Source: Candidatus Rhodoferax bjergmarkensis
GTDB taxonomy: Bacteria > Pseudomonadota > Gammaproteobacteria > Burkholderiales > Burkholderiaceae_C
Reading direction: 5' to 3'
DNA length: 64,000 nucleotides
Assembly: GCA_016708345.1 (NCBI GenBank)
Contig: JADJFX010000043.1
Coordinates: 102,457-166,456, forward strand
Part shown: positions 10,447 to 18,744 of the stretch, in pieces
Numbering within the stretch: position 1 is the stretch's first letter
Layout: every line of letters begins with the position of its first letter
Notes under the pieces: generated by a model
What the model saw: only the letters and a program-made list of their open reading frames with translations
Told to the model about the DNA's origin: nothing
Databases searched by the model: none
Position numbers and translations under genes: made by a program

Positions 10447-10893
10447 ATGACCAACAGCATTTTTATCATCGCCCATGCACCGCTGGCCAGTGCTTTGCGA
10501 CAGTGCGTTTTGCATGTCTTTCCGGATGATGTGTCGGCTGTGGTCGCGTTTGACGTCCAGCCCGACAGCCCGCCAGAAGTCACTCTGACCGAAGCTGCCC
10601 AGGCGTTAAACCATCTCGCTGCAGCGCCAACCTTGGTGCTGGCGGATTTGTTTGGTGCGACCCCATGCAACGTGGCTCAAAAATTAGTGGCCGGGCGCAG
10701 TGCCACACTGATTGCTGGCGTTAACTTACCCATGCTGCTGCGAGCCGTCAGTTATCGCCGTGAGTCGCTCGATACCATGGCAGCGCGTGCCATGGCGGGG
10801 GGAACGCAAGGTGTTATGCAAGTGGCCGTTTCCGTGCCCCAAAACCAGGCGAAAGAGATCAATGATCAAATCGAATACCACCATCATCAATAA
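10447..10893 (+). CDS. PTS EIIA component, mannose/fructose (EIIA-Man) family
   Basis: About 148 residues from ATG 10447 (MTNSIFIIAHAPLA); in-frame ATGs at 10414, 10435 and 10438 are alternatives. The histidine in IFIIAHAPLA is the expected phosphorylation site of EIIA-Man proteins, and VLADLFGATPCNVA matches their second conserved block. It would accept phosphate from HPr. The gene overlaps ptsH by 32 nt and heads the run EIIA-HPr-EI. No EIIB or EIIC gene is visible in the window, so a regulatory rather than a transport role is likely, as described for the incomplete PTS of other betaproteobacteria. Confidence 0.85.
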   Translation: MTNSIFIIAHAPLASALRQCVLHVFPDDVSAVVAFDVQPDSPPEVTLTEAAQALNHLAAAPTLVLADLFGATPCNVAQKLVAGRSATLIAGVNLPMLLRAVSYRRESLDTMAARAMAGGTQGVMQVAVSVPQNQAKEINDQIEYHHHQ

Positions 10894-11131
10894 GCTGGGG
10901 CTGCATGCAAGAGCATCGGCCAAGCTCACCAAGCTGGCCGGCAGCTTCCCCTGCGAGGTCTGGATGACCAAGGGCGAGCGGCGTGTCAATGCCAAGAGCA
11001 TCATGGGGGTCATGATGCTTGCTGCGGGTATGGGCAGTTCGGTTGAAGTGGACACCCACGGCGAGCGCGAGCAGGAAGCCATGGATGCATTGCTGGCATT
11101 GATTGCAGACAGATTCGGGGAAGGTGAATGA
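10862..11131 (+). CDS. ptsH: Phosphocarrier protein HPr
   Basis: 89 residues, the usual HPr length. GLHARASAKLT holds the phosphorylatable histidine (His15 equivalent), and NAKSIMGVMML holds the regulatory serine (Ser46 equivalent) that HPr kinase modifies; an hprK gene lies at 45.3-46.2 kb in this window. HPr relays phosphate from EI to EIIA. The start ATG lies inside the EIIA gene, and the stop overlaps the EI start (ATGA), so translation is probably coupled. Confidence 0.95.
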   Translation: MIKSNTTIINKLGLHARASAKLTKLAGSFPCEVWMTKGERRVNAKSIMGVMMLAAGMGSSVEVDTHGEREQEAMDALLALIADRFGEGE

Positions 11132-12996
11132 CTTTTTCGATTCATGGCTTAGCCGTTGCCCGGGGCATCGCAATTGGCCGGGCGGTTCTCGTTGCTTCGA
11201 GCCGGGTCGATGTGGCGCACTATTTCATTGAGGCTGCACAGATCGAATCGGAAATTGAGCGGGTGATGGTGGGGCGCAATGCGGTGGTGGATGAAATCAA
11301 TCGTCTGCAGGACAGCATTGCACACATGGGCCCCAAGGAGGCACCCCATGAGCTCACCGCGCTGTTGGATGTGCATCTGATGCTGTTGCAAGACGAAGAG
11401 CTGAGCAACGGCGTCAAGCATTGGATCACCGAGCGTCTGTACAACGCTGAATGGGCCTTGACCACGCAGCTCGAAGTGATTGCGCGCCAGTTTGACGAAA
11501 TGGAAGATGAGTACCTGCGTGAGCGCAAGGCTGATCTGGAACAAATCGTCGAGAAAGTATTGCGCGCGATGATGGGTGTTGCCTCTCCGGTTGTACCGCC
11601 TTCGGTCCGCGCTACCCGCAAGACCTCGCAGCAAGACCTGTTGCTCGATGACACCGTGGATGTGCCCTTGATTCTGATTGCGCATGATCTGTCACCGTCA
11701 GACATGCTGCAGTTCAAGCAAAGCGTCTTTGCCGGTTTCATCACAGATGTCGGTGGAAAAACATCACACACCGCCATCGTTGCACGCAGCTTGGACATTC
11801 CAGCGGTGGTGGGGGCACGCCTGTCAAGTCAGTTGGTGCGCCAGGATGACTGGGTCATCATTGACGGCGATGCGGGTGTGGTGGTGGTTGATCCCTCCGC
11901 CATTATTCTGGCCGAATACGGTTTCAAGCAGCGGCAAAACGAGCTCGACCGCGGACGCCTGACACGTTTGCTGCACACACTGGCCGTCACGATGGATGGC
12001 CAGGAGGTTGAATTGCTGGCCAACATCGAAATGCCCGAAGATGCAGCTGGTGCCATCAAGGCCGGCGCGGTGGGCGTGGGCTTGTTTCGAAGTGAATTCT
12101 CTTCATGGGGCGTCAGGGGAAACTGCCCAATGAAGAAGATCAGTACCAGGCCTACAAGCGGGCGATTGAGGGCATGCAAGGCTTGCCGGTGACCATTCGC
12201 ACGGTGGATGTTGGTGCCGACAAACCGCTGGACAACTCGCTCAGAGACGATGCCCACCTCAACCCCGCCCTGGGATTGCGGGCTATTCGCTGGAGCCTGG
12301 CCGACCCGGCCATGTTCCCTGACGCAGCTGCGGGCCATCTTGCGCGCATCGGTGCATGGTCCGACCAAGTTGCTGATTCCCATGCTGGCCCATGCCCATG
12401 AAATTCGCAGAACCGTGGCATTGATTGACCGCGCACGTGCCGAGCTTGACAACCGGGGCATTGCTTACGGTGCTGTCAAGATTGGTGCCATGATCGAGAT
12501 CCCGGCTGCGGCGCTGGCCCTCAAGGTGTTTTTGAAATACTTTGATTTTTTGTCCATCGGTACCAATGACTTGATTCAATACACGTTGGCGATTGACCGC
12601 GCCGACGAATCTGTGGCGCATTTGTACGACCCCATGCACCCGGCTGTGTTGGGTCTGGTGGCTGGAACCATTGCGCAGGGAAAAGCGGCGGGCAAAGACG
12701 TCAGCGTGTGTGGAGAGATGGCGGGCGAGGTCGGTTTTACCCGCTTGTTGCTGGGAATGGGGCTGCGCAGCTTTTCAATGCACCCGGCGCAAATACTGGC
12801 CGTCAAGCAAGAGGTGTTGCGGGCCGATGCTGGCAAACTCGCAGAGTGGGCGGTGCAGGTACTGGCGCAAGAAGAGTCCCCAGGACGCCGGCGTGCCCAT
12901 CGGGGTCTGCTGCATGGTCCGGAGACGTTCGCCGACCGGCGAGACGAGTCTGCTGACCGCAGGGAAGAGGCGGCGAAACGGGCCAAAAGGCACTGA
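11128..12996 (+). CDS. ptsI: Phosphoenolpyruvate-protein phosphotransferase, Enzyme I (two frameshifts)
   Basis: Enzyme I autophosphorylates from PEP and passes phosphate to HPr. Seen: N-terminal HPr-binding helical region, the active-site histidine block GGKTSHTAIVARS (about 11752-11790), and the C-terminal PEP-binding TIM barrel with KIGAMIEIPAA, FLSIGTNDLIQYTLAIDR and the cysteine block VCGEMAG. Two indels break the frame: one C missing near 12098 (EFLFMGRQGKLP restored) and one extra C near 12318 (AMFLTQLRAILRAS restored). Family similarity ends near 12885 (QVLAQEE); the remaining ~35 codons to 12996 are arginine-rich and atypical, so a third indel near the true stop is likely. Confidence 0.88.
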
Positions 12997-13005
12997 CACT
13001 GCGGT

Positions 13006-13342
13006 CTAAACACCCCAAACCACTTCTTTGCCCGCCTTTTCACAGCGGCGCAGCATATCGATCAAAGGCAGGGCGCGCTGGCGCAGGGGAGATCGATTCA
13101 GAGCGGGGAGGATTCTCGTTGCGTGCCAAGGTTGCCGCTTCGTTGGCTTTGTAATCAGCCTCTTCTTTGGCAATGGCCGCCCCAATGCGGCAATCGCGGC
13201 GAGCATCTGCTCCGGCAGGATGATGCCTTTGTTCTGCCGCGCCATCTTGCGTGTCTTTGCCAATGATCTCCAGCACGCGCCGCCCGTTGGGCTGGAGCAT
13301 GATGACGTCGCCGGTGATTTTGGATTTGAATTTGTACAGCAT
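13006..13342 (-). pseudogene. DUF1840 family protein, frame broken several times
   Basis: Small protein of unknown function. From ATG 13342 the reading MLYKFKSKITGDVIMLQPNGRRVLEIIGK matches the conserved beginning of DUF1840 proteins. The rest is recovered only by switching frames: GIILPEQMLAAIAAL, then AAIAKEEADYKANEAA, then LRQRALPLIDMLRRCEKAGKEVVWGV with a TAG stop at 13006-13008. At least three indels in about 330 bp are needed. Whether this is real decay or poor base calling cannot be told from the sequence; the residues themselves are well kept, which favours base-calling error. Confidence 0.65.
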
Positions 13343-13414
13343 GGCCAATTATCCATTTCCAGATCGCTGCACCATCAGGCACGGGCCTTGAGCATTTAAA
13401 CTGAGGCTCCAAAC

Positions 13415-14572
13415 ATGCCTATGCACACCAAGCCTTTGCAGACCAACCCAACAAAATCTTTGCCACTCATCGATGCCCGCCGCTTGTTAATCCGGTGCTT
13501 GCTTGCGGTATCCACATTGGCTTTTGCGCTGCTTTGCAGTCGGGTGCGCCGACACCAGCTATTACCTGCAGTCGGTGGGCGGCCATCTGAAAATGCTGCA
13601 GGCGGCCCGGCCGGTTGATCAGTGGTTGCTTGATGATGCGGAGGAGCCGGCGTTAAAGCAGCGCTTGGAGCTGGCCCAGCGCATTCGCAGGTTTGCGGTT
13701 TCCGATCTGGGCTTGCCCGACAACGCCAGCTACCAGCGCTACGCTGACTTGCAGCGCCGTGCGGTGGTGTGGAACGTGGTGGCAGCCCCCGAGTTGTCGC
13801 TCACCCTCAAGACATGGTGCTTTCCGGTCGCGGGGTGTGTCGGTTACCGGGGTTATTTCAGCGAAGCCGATGCGCAGGCGCAGGCGGCGCATCTCAAAGC
13901 GCAGGGGCTGGAGGTCAGCGTCTATGGCGTGCCGGCCTATTCCACGCTGGTTGGCTCAATTGGGCGGGCGGCGACCCCTTGCTCAATACTTTCATCGGTT
14001 ATCCGGAGGGCGAGCTGGCCCGGATGATTTTTCATGAATTGGCGCACCAGGTGCTGTATGTCAAAGACGACACCTTATTCAATGAGTCTTTTGCCACGGC
14101 TGTTGAACGCTTGGGGGGCGAACGCTGGCTGGCCGCGCACGGCTCGCCGCAGGCCAGGGCTGAGTACGCACAGTTCGATGCCCGGCGACGGCAGTTTCGC
14201 GCCCTGCTGATGACCACACGGCAAAAATTGGCCCAAATTTACAAAGAAAATGAGCCTCTGGCGCACGATATACAAGCGCAAATAGCTATGAAAAATATAG
14301 CAATGCAAGAATTCAGAACTGATTTCGCAGCGCTTAAAACAGCTTGGGGAGGCTACTCAGGGTACGACGCTTGGGTGGCTGGGGCCAACAATGCAGCATT
14401 TGGCGCACAAGCAGTTTATGATGATCTTGTTCCAAGCTTTGAGGCGCTGTTTGTGGCTCAGGGCAAGGACTGGAAGCGGTTTTATGAGGCAGTCAAACAG
14501 CTTACGCACTGCCCGCCGCGCAGCGGATTCGAACCCCTGAAACAACTATCAACGGAGCATCCAAGTGGCTGA
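13415..14572 (+). CDS. Putative lipoprotein zinc aminopeptidase (frameshifted twice)
   Basis: Resembles the Pfam putative aminopeptidase family PF10023. The N-terminus is a lipoprotein signal: LLIRCLLAVSTLAFALLC followed, after correcting an indel near 13540, by a Gly-Cys-Ala lipobox and ADTSYYLQSVGGHL. The zinc motif is HELAHQ (about 14030-14047) with a downstream third ligand region NESFATAVE. A second indel near 13950 (one G lost) links GVPAYSTL to GWLNWAGGDPLLNTF. The segment at 14261-14303 is a copy of the dispersed repeat read in frame (around DIQAQIAMKNIAMQEF). The gene overlaps the following PHA gene by 8 nt. Probably membrane-anchored; the substrate is not known. Confidence 0.75.
14261..14303 (+). 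repeat. Dispersed repeat copy inside the aminopeptidase gene
   Basis: GCGCACGATATACAAGCGCAAATAGCTATGAAAAATATAGCAA fits the consensus closely (GCGC pair, AGCTAT core, TAGCAA end) and is read in frame as about 14 residues. Confidence 0.7.
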
Positions 14573-14908
14573 TCTTCATATTTTGCGAGCACACAACCTG
14601 GGTTGCCCGAGGCACGAAGAGTGGCCTTCAAGTGGGCGGAGCAGGTCGAAGAAGAGTTTGACATGATCTGCACCTATGAAGAAGGTGCAACGCAAGATGA
14701 AGTGTGCTTCACCCGATCAGGTATTCACGGCACCTTGCATGTCACCAAGGACAAGTTTGATCTCAAAGCAAAATTGGGATTTTTGGTTGGTGCCTTCAAG
14801 GGGAAAATTGAGCGTGAAATTGTAAAAAATCTCGATGAGCTGCTCGAACCGAAAGCACATCACAAGCCCAAACCCCACGCAAAACCACACGCGGTTAAAA
14901 AGAAATAG
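14565..14908 (+). CDS. Polyhydroxyalkanoic acid system family protein (frameshifted)
   Basis: About 114 residues. The start is GTG 14565 preceded by GGAG (14554-14557), giving ADLHILRAHNLG. One T is missing near 14601; restoring it joins to LPEARRVAFKWAEQVEEEFDM. Body and length fit the PHA granule-region family (PF09650), small proteins encoded near PHA metabolism genes. The tail is a basic histidine/lysine/proline stretch (HHKPKPHAKPHAVKKK), suggesting binding to an acidic surface. It converges with the acyl-CoA-binding protein gene on the other strand and lies 3 kb from a phasin gene. Confidence 0.75.
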
Positions 14909-14986
14909 ACCTTCGGGCGGTCCGCAGGGGTTTGCTTGCGGGCTGTAGTTTGGGGCGCTTGCCCCAGACAAATCAGCTCAGTGACA

Positions 14987-15241
14987 TCAGCTCAGTGATG
15001 CAACCAAGTCAATGTACTGTTGCATGGCGTCTTTGTTGGCGGTGCCTTTCAAACCGTTCCAAGCATCCCATTTTGCGCGTCCGACCATGTCGGTGAAGCC
15101 TGGCTTTTTCTCGGTGTTGTCGCCTACGCTGGCTTGCTTGTACAGGGCGTAGAGCTTGAGCATGGTGTTGTTATCGGGGCGCTCGCTCAGATTTTTTGAA
15201 TGGGCAGCAGCGGCTTCAAATTTTTTCTTCAAGTCAGACAT
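14987..15241 (-). CDS. Acyl-CoA-binding protein
   Basis: 84 residues, the typical acyl-CoA-binding protein (ACBP) size. The start ATG 15241 gives MSDLKKKFEAAA; a longer reading from 15289 adds an unlikely leader. LYALYKQASVGDN and AKWDAWNGLKGTANKDAMQQYI are the hallmark ligand-binding blocks (Tyr and Lys that bind the CoA phosphate). A soluble four-helix protein that buffers and delivers long-chain acyl-CoA esters. It is the last gene of a minus-strand run patatin-TetR-TPR-ACBP, consistent with acyl-lipid metabolism. Confidence 0.92.
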   Translation of the reverse strand: MSDLKKKFEAAAAHSKNLSERPDNNTMLKLYALYKQASVGDNTEKKPGFTDMVGRAKWDAWNGLKGTANKDAMQQYIDLVASLS

Positions 15242-15335
15242 CTTTTTCTCCGACAGAATGATTACCCAACACACTTGGGGCAGCCACATAACAGCCTAGT
15301 GCAAAGCTGCAGAATTTATGCAGCCCTCGAAAACG

Positions 15336-16109
15336 TCAGTCCTGCAGCTCGACCCGGGCCATTTCTACATCCAGTCGTTCCATGGCATCCATCGGTACTG
15401 CTGCTGCTGCTTGCTGGTAAAGCTTGGTGGCCTCATCCATCAGCTTGTCGCCTTCCAGCATGACCATGGCATTGGCGTATTCGATCATGCCAATGGCCGA
15501 CTTGATGTTCAGCTTCAGCGCTTCCTGGAACAGTCGCAGCCCTGTTTCTTTTTTGGCACCGTAAGTCATGCCGCCAATGAGGGAGCCCACTTTGTCAATC
15601 ACCTCGGCGTGAAAGGTTCCCAGCGCAATGTGGGCATCTGCATGTTTGGGCTGAAGCTTGATCACGTTTTCCAGTGAGCTTTTTACTTTGCTGCCAAGCC
15701 CTTGGGCCAAGGCTTTTGCCACACTAATGCCCTGGCTGTAGCGGCTCAGGGCATAGGCCTGCCAGTAATGCGCATTGACGTTTTCAGGATCTTCCTGAAG
15801 CTGTGCACCAGCCCGGCGCGCAACCTCCAGGTACAACTCCAGCCTGGCTTTTTCCTTGGTTTCAAGGTAAGTGGCATAGATGCAAGCCGACTTGTTGGCC
15901 ACGGTGAGTCCGGCACCGCCAAGCTTGAGCCCCAAGTCCGCTGCTTTCTGAAATTCTCCGTTATGGAAAAGCGCCCACGCTTGCAACACTTTGGTGTTTT
16001 TCGGCAACGGCTCGGCATCGCCTGCGTGCAAGCGCTCCCAGTTGTTCTTCACACTGGTGGCATCAAAAACATAATCGCCTGCATAGGGGAATGCGGTCCA
16101 TTCGGCCAT
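15336..16109 (-). CDS. Tetratricopeptide-repeat protein
   Basis: 257 residues, alpha-helical throughout with TPR-like pairs (NVNAHYWQAYALSRYSQG; HADAHIALGTFHAEVIDKVG; AIGMIEYANAMVML). No signal peptide is seen (MAEWTAFPYAGDYVF). The repeat spacing recalls RMDN/FAM82-type proteins, but I cannot assign a function. It sits 23 nt downstream of the TetR gene and 94 nt upstream of the ACBP gene on the same strand, so it is probably co-transcribed with them. Confidence 0.75.
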   Translation of the reverse strand: MAEWTAFPYAGDYVFDATSVKNNWERLHAGDAEPLPKNTKVLQAWALFHNGEFQKAADLGLKLGGAGLTVANKSACIYATYLETKEKARLELYLEVARRAGAQLQEDPENVNAHYWQAYALSRYSQGISVAKALAQGLGSKVKSSLENVIKLQPKHADAHIALGTFHAEVIDKVGSLIGGMTYGAKKETGLRLFQEALKLNIKSAIGMIEYANAMVMLEGDKLMDEATKLYQQAAAAVPMDAMERLDVEMARVELQD

Positions 16110-16132
16110 TGCTGTCTCCTCTATCGGGGTGT

Positions 16133-16795
16133 TTACTTATCGGCGTTATTGTAGGCACCCACAAGCTTGAGTAAATGCATGCGCTGACCCTGCTCCAGAT
16201 AGGGTGCTAACAGGTTCAGCACATGCTGCGCACCGCGCAACAGGGCAGATTGCGCGTTCTCCGGCTCCAGCGCTTTGCGCGGGTCGCGCACATACTCAAA
16301 GCTCAGCCAGTAAGTCAGCACCACCACCATGCTGGTGGCTGTGGCCTCCACTTCACGGGAATCAATGCAAACCGCGCCCGAGCGGCTCATCCCGTCAAGC
16401 AGTGCTTTAACGGCGCGGGTTTTGTTTTTCAGTACCGACTGAAAATGCGTTTCAAGCCGCCGGTTTTTACTCAGCAAATCATTGAGGTCGCGGTACAAAA
16501 ACCGGTACTGCCAGATCAGCTCAAACAGCGTGTGCATGAAAAACCAGGCATCTTCCACATCGCGTACGCCGTCGCTGGCGTTGAGCAACTCGTTAAGGGC
16601 GCGTTCATAGCGGTCGTATAACGAATTGATCAGCTCATCTTTGGCTGGGTAGTGGTAATAAAGATTGCCGGGGCTGATGCCCAGCTCGGCGGAAATCAGC
16701 GTGGTTGACACATTGGGCTCGCCAAAGCGATTAAATAATTCCAGCGTGACTTCCAGAATTCGTTCGGCCGTTCGCCTGGGCGCTTTTTTCACCAT
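16133..16795 (-). CDS. TetR/AcrR family transcriptional regulator
   Basis: 220 residues. The N-terminal TetR helix-turn-helix is clear: RILEVTLELFNRFGEPNVSTTLISAELGISPGNLYYHYPAKDELINSLY (residues about 11-60). The C-terminal ligand domain resembles the TetR_C subgroup with WFFMHTLFELIWQYRFLYRDLNDLL. The start overlaps the patatin-like gene stop by 7 nt, so it probably controls its own run of lipid-related genes; a fatty-acid-derived ligand is plausible but not shown. Confidence 0.88.
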   Translation of the reverse strand: MVKKAPRRTAERILEVTLELFNRFGEPNVSTTLISAELGISPGNLYYHYPAKDELINSLYDRYERALNELLNASDGVRDVEDAWFFMHTLFELIWQYRFLYRDLNDLLSKNRRLETHFQSVLKNKTRAVKALLDGMSRSGAVCIDSREVEATATSMVVVLTYWLSFEYVRDPRKALEPENAQSALLRGAQHVLNLLAPYLEQGQRMHLLKLVGAYNNADK

Positions 16796-17818
16796 GAGAC
16801 ACTTCTCTGATAGGTTGCGGATGAAATGGCCTGACCCAGGTCAGACATGACGTCTTGCAGCTTTTCGATCGCCCGGCCCAACTCGGTGATGGGCGGTACC
16901 GGGGCTGTCAAAAACCGTTTCGGGTCGTTCAGTACCTTGTGGTTCAGGGAGATACCATGCTTGGCAAGTTTTGCCGACAGGCCGGTTTTTTGCGATCGCA
17001 GCATCATGCGGGTTTGTTGGTACGCGTGCTCTGCCAGATGGTGGCGCTGGGCGTAGCTGAAGGTGTTGGCCAGATAGAGTTCCGGGTCACGGTGGTCGGG
17101 CTCAATCAGGATGATGTCGGTCTCCGGATACAGGCGCTCGTATTGCTTCATGCCCAGCACCAGCCGTGAATGGATGATGGAACGGAAAGTCGGGAGGAAA
17201 CATGCCGGGTAAGGCGGCGCTGGCCTGTACGGCCTTTGAAATCGGCACGTGATCCCACCCTGGGCGACCAAACGGGGCAGGCTCGCCACTGTCCAAATTT
17301 GTGGCCACCAGCGTGAGTTGGGTTTTAAGCTGGCGAAAATCGTTGGTGCGCCCCTCCCGTTCGAAGAGTCGTGCCAATTTGGTGTTCATGGGGGCATTGC
17401 TGAACACCCCGGTCGGCAGGCTGGGCCCCATGCGCTCCAAGGAGTATGTAAGTGATTTTTTTCCCACGGTGTAATGCCATAACGCATTGACCAACAAGCC
17501 TGGCAACATGATGCTGCGGCGGGCAAACTCGCCGTAGGCTGGTGCCATGAGCCAAGAAGGATCAAACGTGTCCGATGCATCATTCGTGCCTTCGATAAAG
17601 CTGGCACACAACTCACGCGGGGAAATGCCGTTGGCGAGCCCGGCCGCAACAAAGGCACCTGCCGAGACACCCACATAGTGTTGCAGTTTGGTGAAGTCAA
17701 TGCCCTGCAACGATTCTTCCAATGCACACAAGGCACCAATTTCATAGATAGCACCCAGGGGACCGCCACCCGCCAACGCCAGGGCAATCTTGGGTGGATG
17801 TGATATTTGACGCTTCAT
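16789..17818 (-). pseudogene. Patatin-like phospholipase with internal deletion and frameshift
   Basis: The N-half has the patatin oxyanion loop (ALAGGGPLGAIYEIGAL) and nucleophile elbow GVSAGAF. The C-half (TFRSIIHSRLVLGMKQYERL..IEPDHRDPELY..) is in another frame. The junction near 17195 goes directly from ASAALPGMFPP to TFRSII. In related proteins about 60-70 residues lie between these blocks, including the D-G-A/G motif that supplies the catalytic Asp of the Ser-Asp dyad. This copy therefore lacks the dyad and the frame, and should be inactive as written. A ~200 bp deletion or an assembly collapse would both explain it. It heads the minus-strand run with TetR, TPR and ACBP. Confidence 0.8.
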
Positions 17819-17898
17819 AGATTGGCAAAGTGCAAAGCATGAAGTGTAGGGCTGTTACAGCAACAAATATGCTGCAACGCAGCAATGGACATGCATGT

Positions 17899-17924
17899 AA
17901 AAAAAGGGCGCATAAGCGCCCTTT
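17899..17924 (-). terminator. Rho-independent terminator of the phasin gene
   Basis: A 9-bp perfect stem AAAGGGCGC / GCGCCCTTT (17903-17911 and 17916-17924) with a 4-nt loop; on the minus strand it is followed by a run of seven T. It lies 54 nt beyond the phasin stop, in the right orientation, and between it and the divergent patatin-like gene start region. Confidence 0.9.
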
Positions 17925-17977
17925 CAAAACAGGTCTGCTGCAGACTGTGTCATGCCTGCCCCATCAGACCATCCCGA

Positions 17978-18529
17978 TCACCTGCCGCTCAGGCCGAGGG
18001 GGGCGTCTGTTGCATCGGCCTTGGGTTTGCGAACTGCAGGGCGTTTGGCTGCTGGTTTGGCAGCCACAGTGCTTGCTGCTTTGGCTGATGGTCTGGCGGC
18101 AGTTTTCGCAGCAGCTTGGGGCGCGGCGCCTCTTTGCCGAAAGTTTTGAACACTCTTGTTCAACTCGTCAATGCGGGCAATCAAAACGCTCACGTCTTTG
18201 GCAGAAGGCACGCCCAGCTTGTTCAGCGCCTTGGCCACGCGGTCTTCAAAAATGTTTTCCAGTTTGTCCCACTGTCCGGTTGCCTTGGACGAAATATCGG
18301 TGGCCATGTTGGTCACGCGGCTGGTCGCTTCAGAGAGTTTGCCCTCGGCTGCAGATTGGGTCTTGCGCCCTTCTTTGACCAAAGCCTCCAGTGCTTTGGA
18401 TCCTTCAGCTTGCGCTTTGTTCAAAGCGCCCAAACCTTTTTGCCAGATTTGTTGCGCCGAGTCTTTGACCCCATTCAATGGTGCAGCGATGTTCTTTGAG
18501 GCTTTGATTTTTTCCAACTTTTTGACCAT
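17978..18529 (-). CDS. Phasin (PHA granule-associated protein)
   Basis: 183 residues, amphipathic helical core (residues about 1-130: SAQQIWQKGLGALNKAQAEGSKALEALVKEG.., WDKLENIFEDRVAKALNKLGVP) typical of the PF05597 granule-associated family, then an Ala/Lys/Pro-rich tail (APQAAAKTAARPSAKAAS..) like those of PhaF/PhaI-type phasins that can bind nucleic acid. No signal peptide. It coats polyhydroxyalkanoate granules. It has its own terminator and an untranslated upstream region of about 200 nt shared with the divergent HDOD gene. Confidence 0.88.
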   Translation of the reverse strand: MVKKLEKIKASKNIAAPLNGVKDSAQQIWQKGLGALNKAQAEGSKALEALVKEGRKTQSAAEGKLSEATSRVTNMATDISSKATGQWDKLENIFEDRVAKALNKLGVPSAKDVSVLIARIDELNKSVQNFRQRGAAPQAAAKTAARPSAKAASTVAAKPAAKRPAVRKPKADATDAPLGLSGR

Positions 18530-18744
18530 GGGTTCTCCAGATATAGGTAAGGTGAGTAAGTAGCTTGCCGACAGATGACGCAGTTTTGCGCGTGGGGCGT
18601 ACTTTAATTTGTGATGGCGTGGCTGTGTAGGTGTCGCATCCTAAATCAAGGGTACGATGCGCCCGTCACATGCTGCTGCGTTTCGCCGGGCTTGTGCAGA
18701 CGAAAATAAATCACGGTGCCTTGCCACCCGGGGGAGAAAACAGC

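Noticed and set aside
14880..14985. Possible terminator after the PHA-system gene (CCGCA..TGCGG, GACC..GGTC)
   Set aside because: Stems are only 4-6 bp with long loops and no T run.
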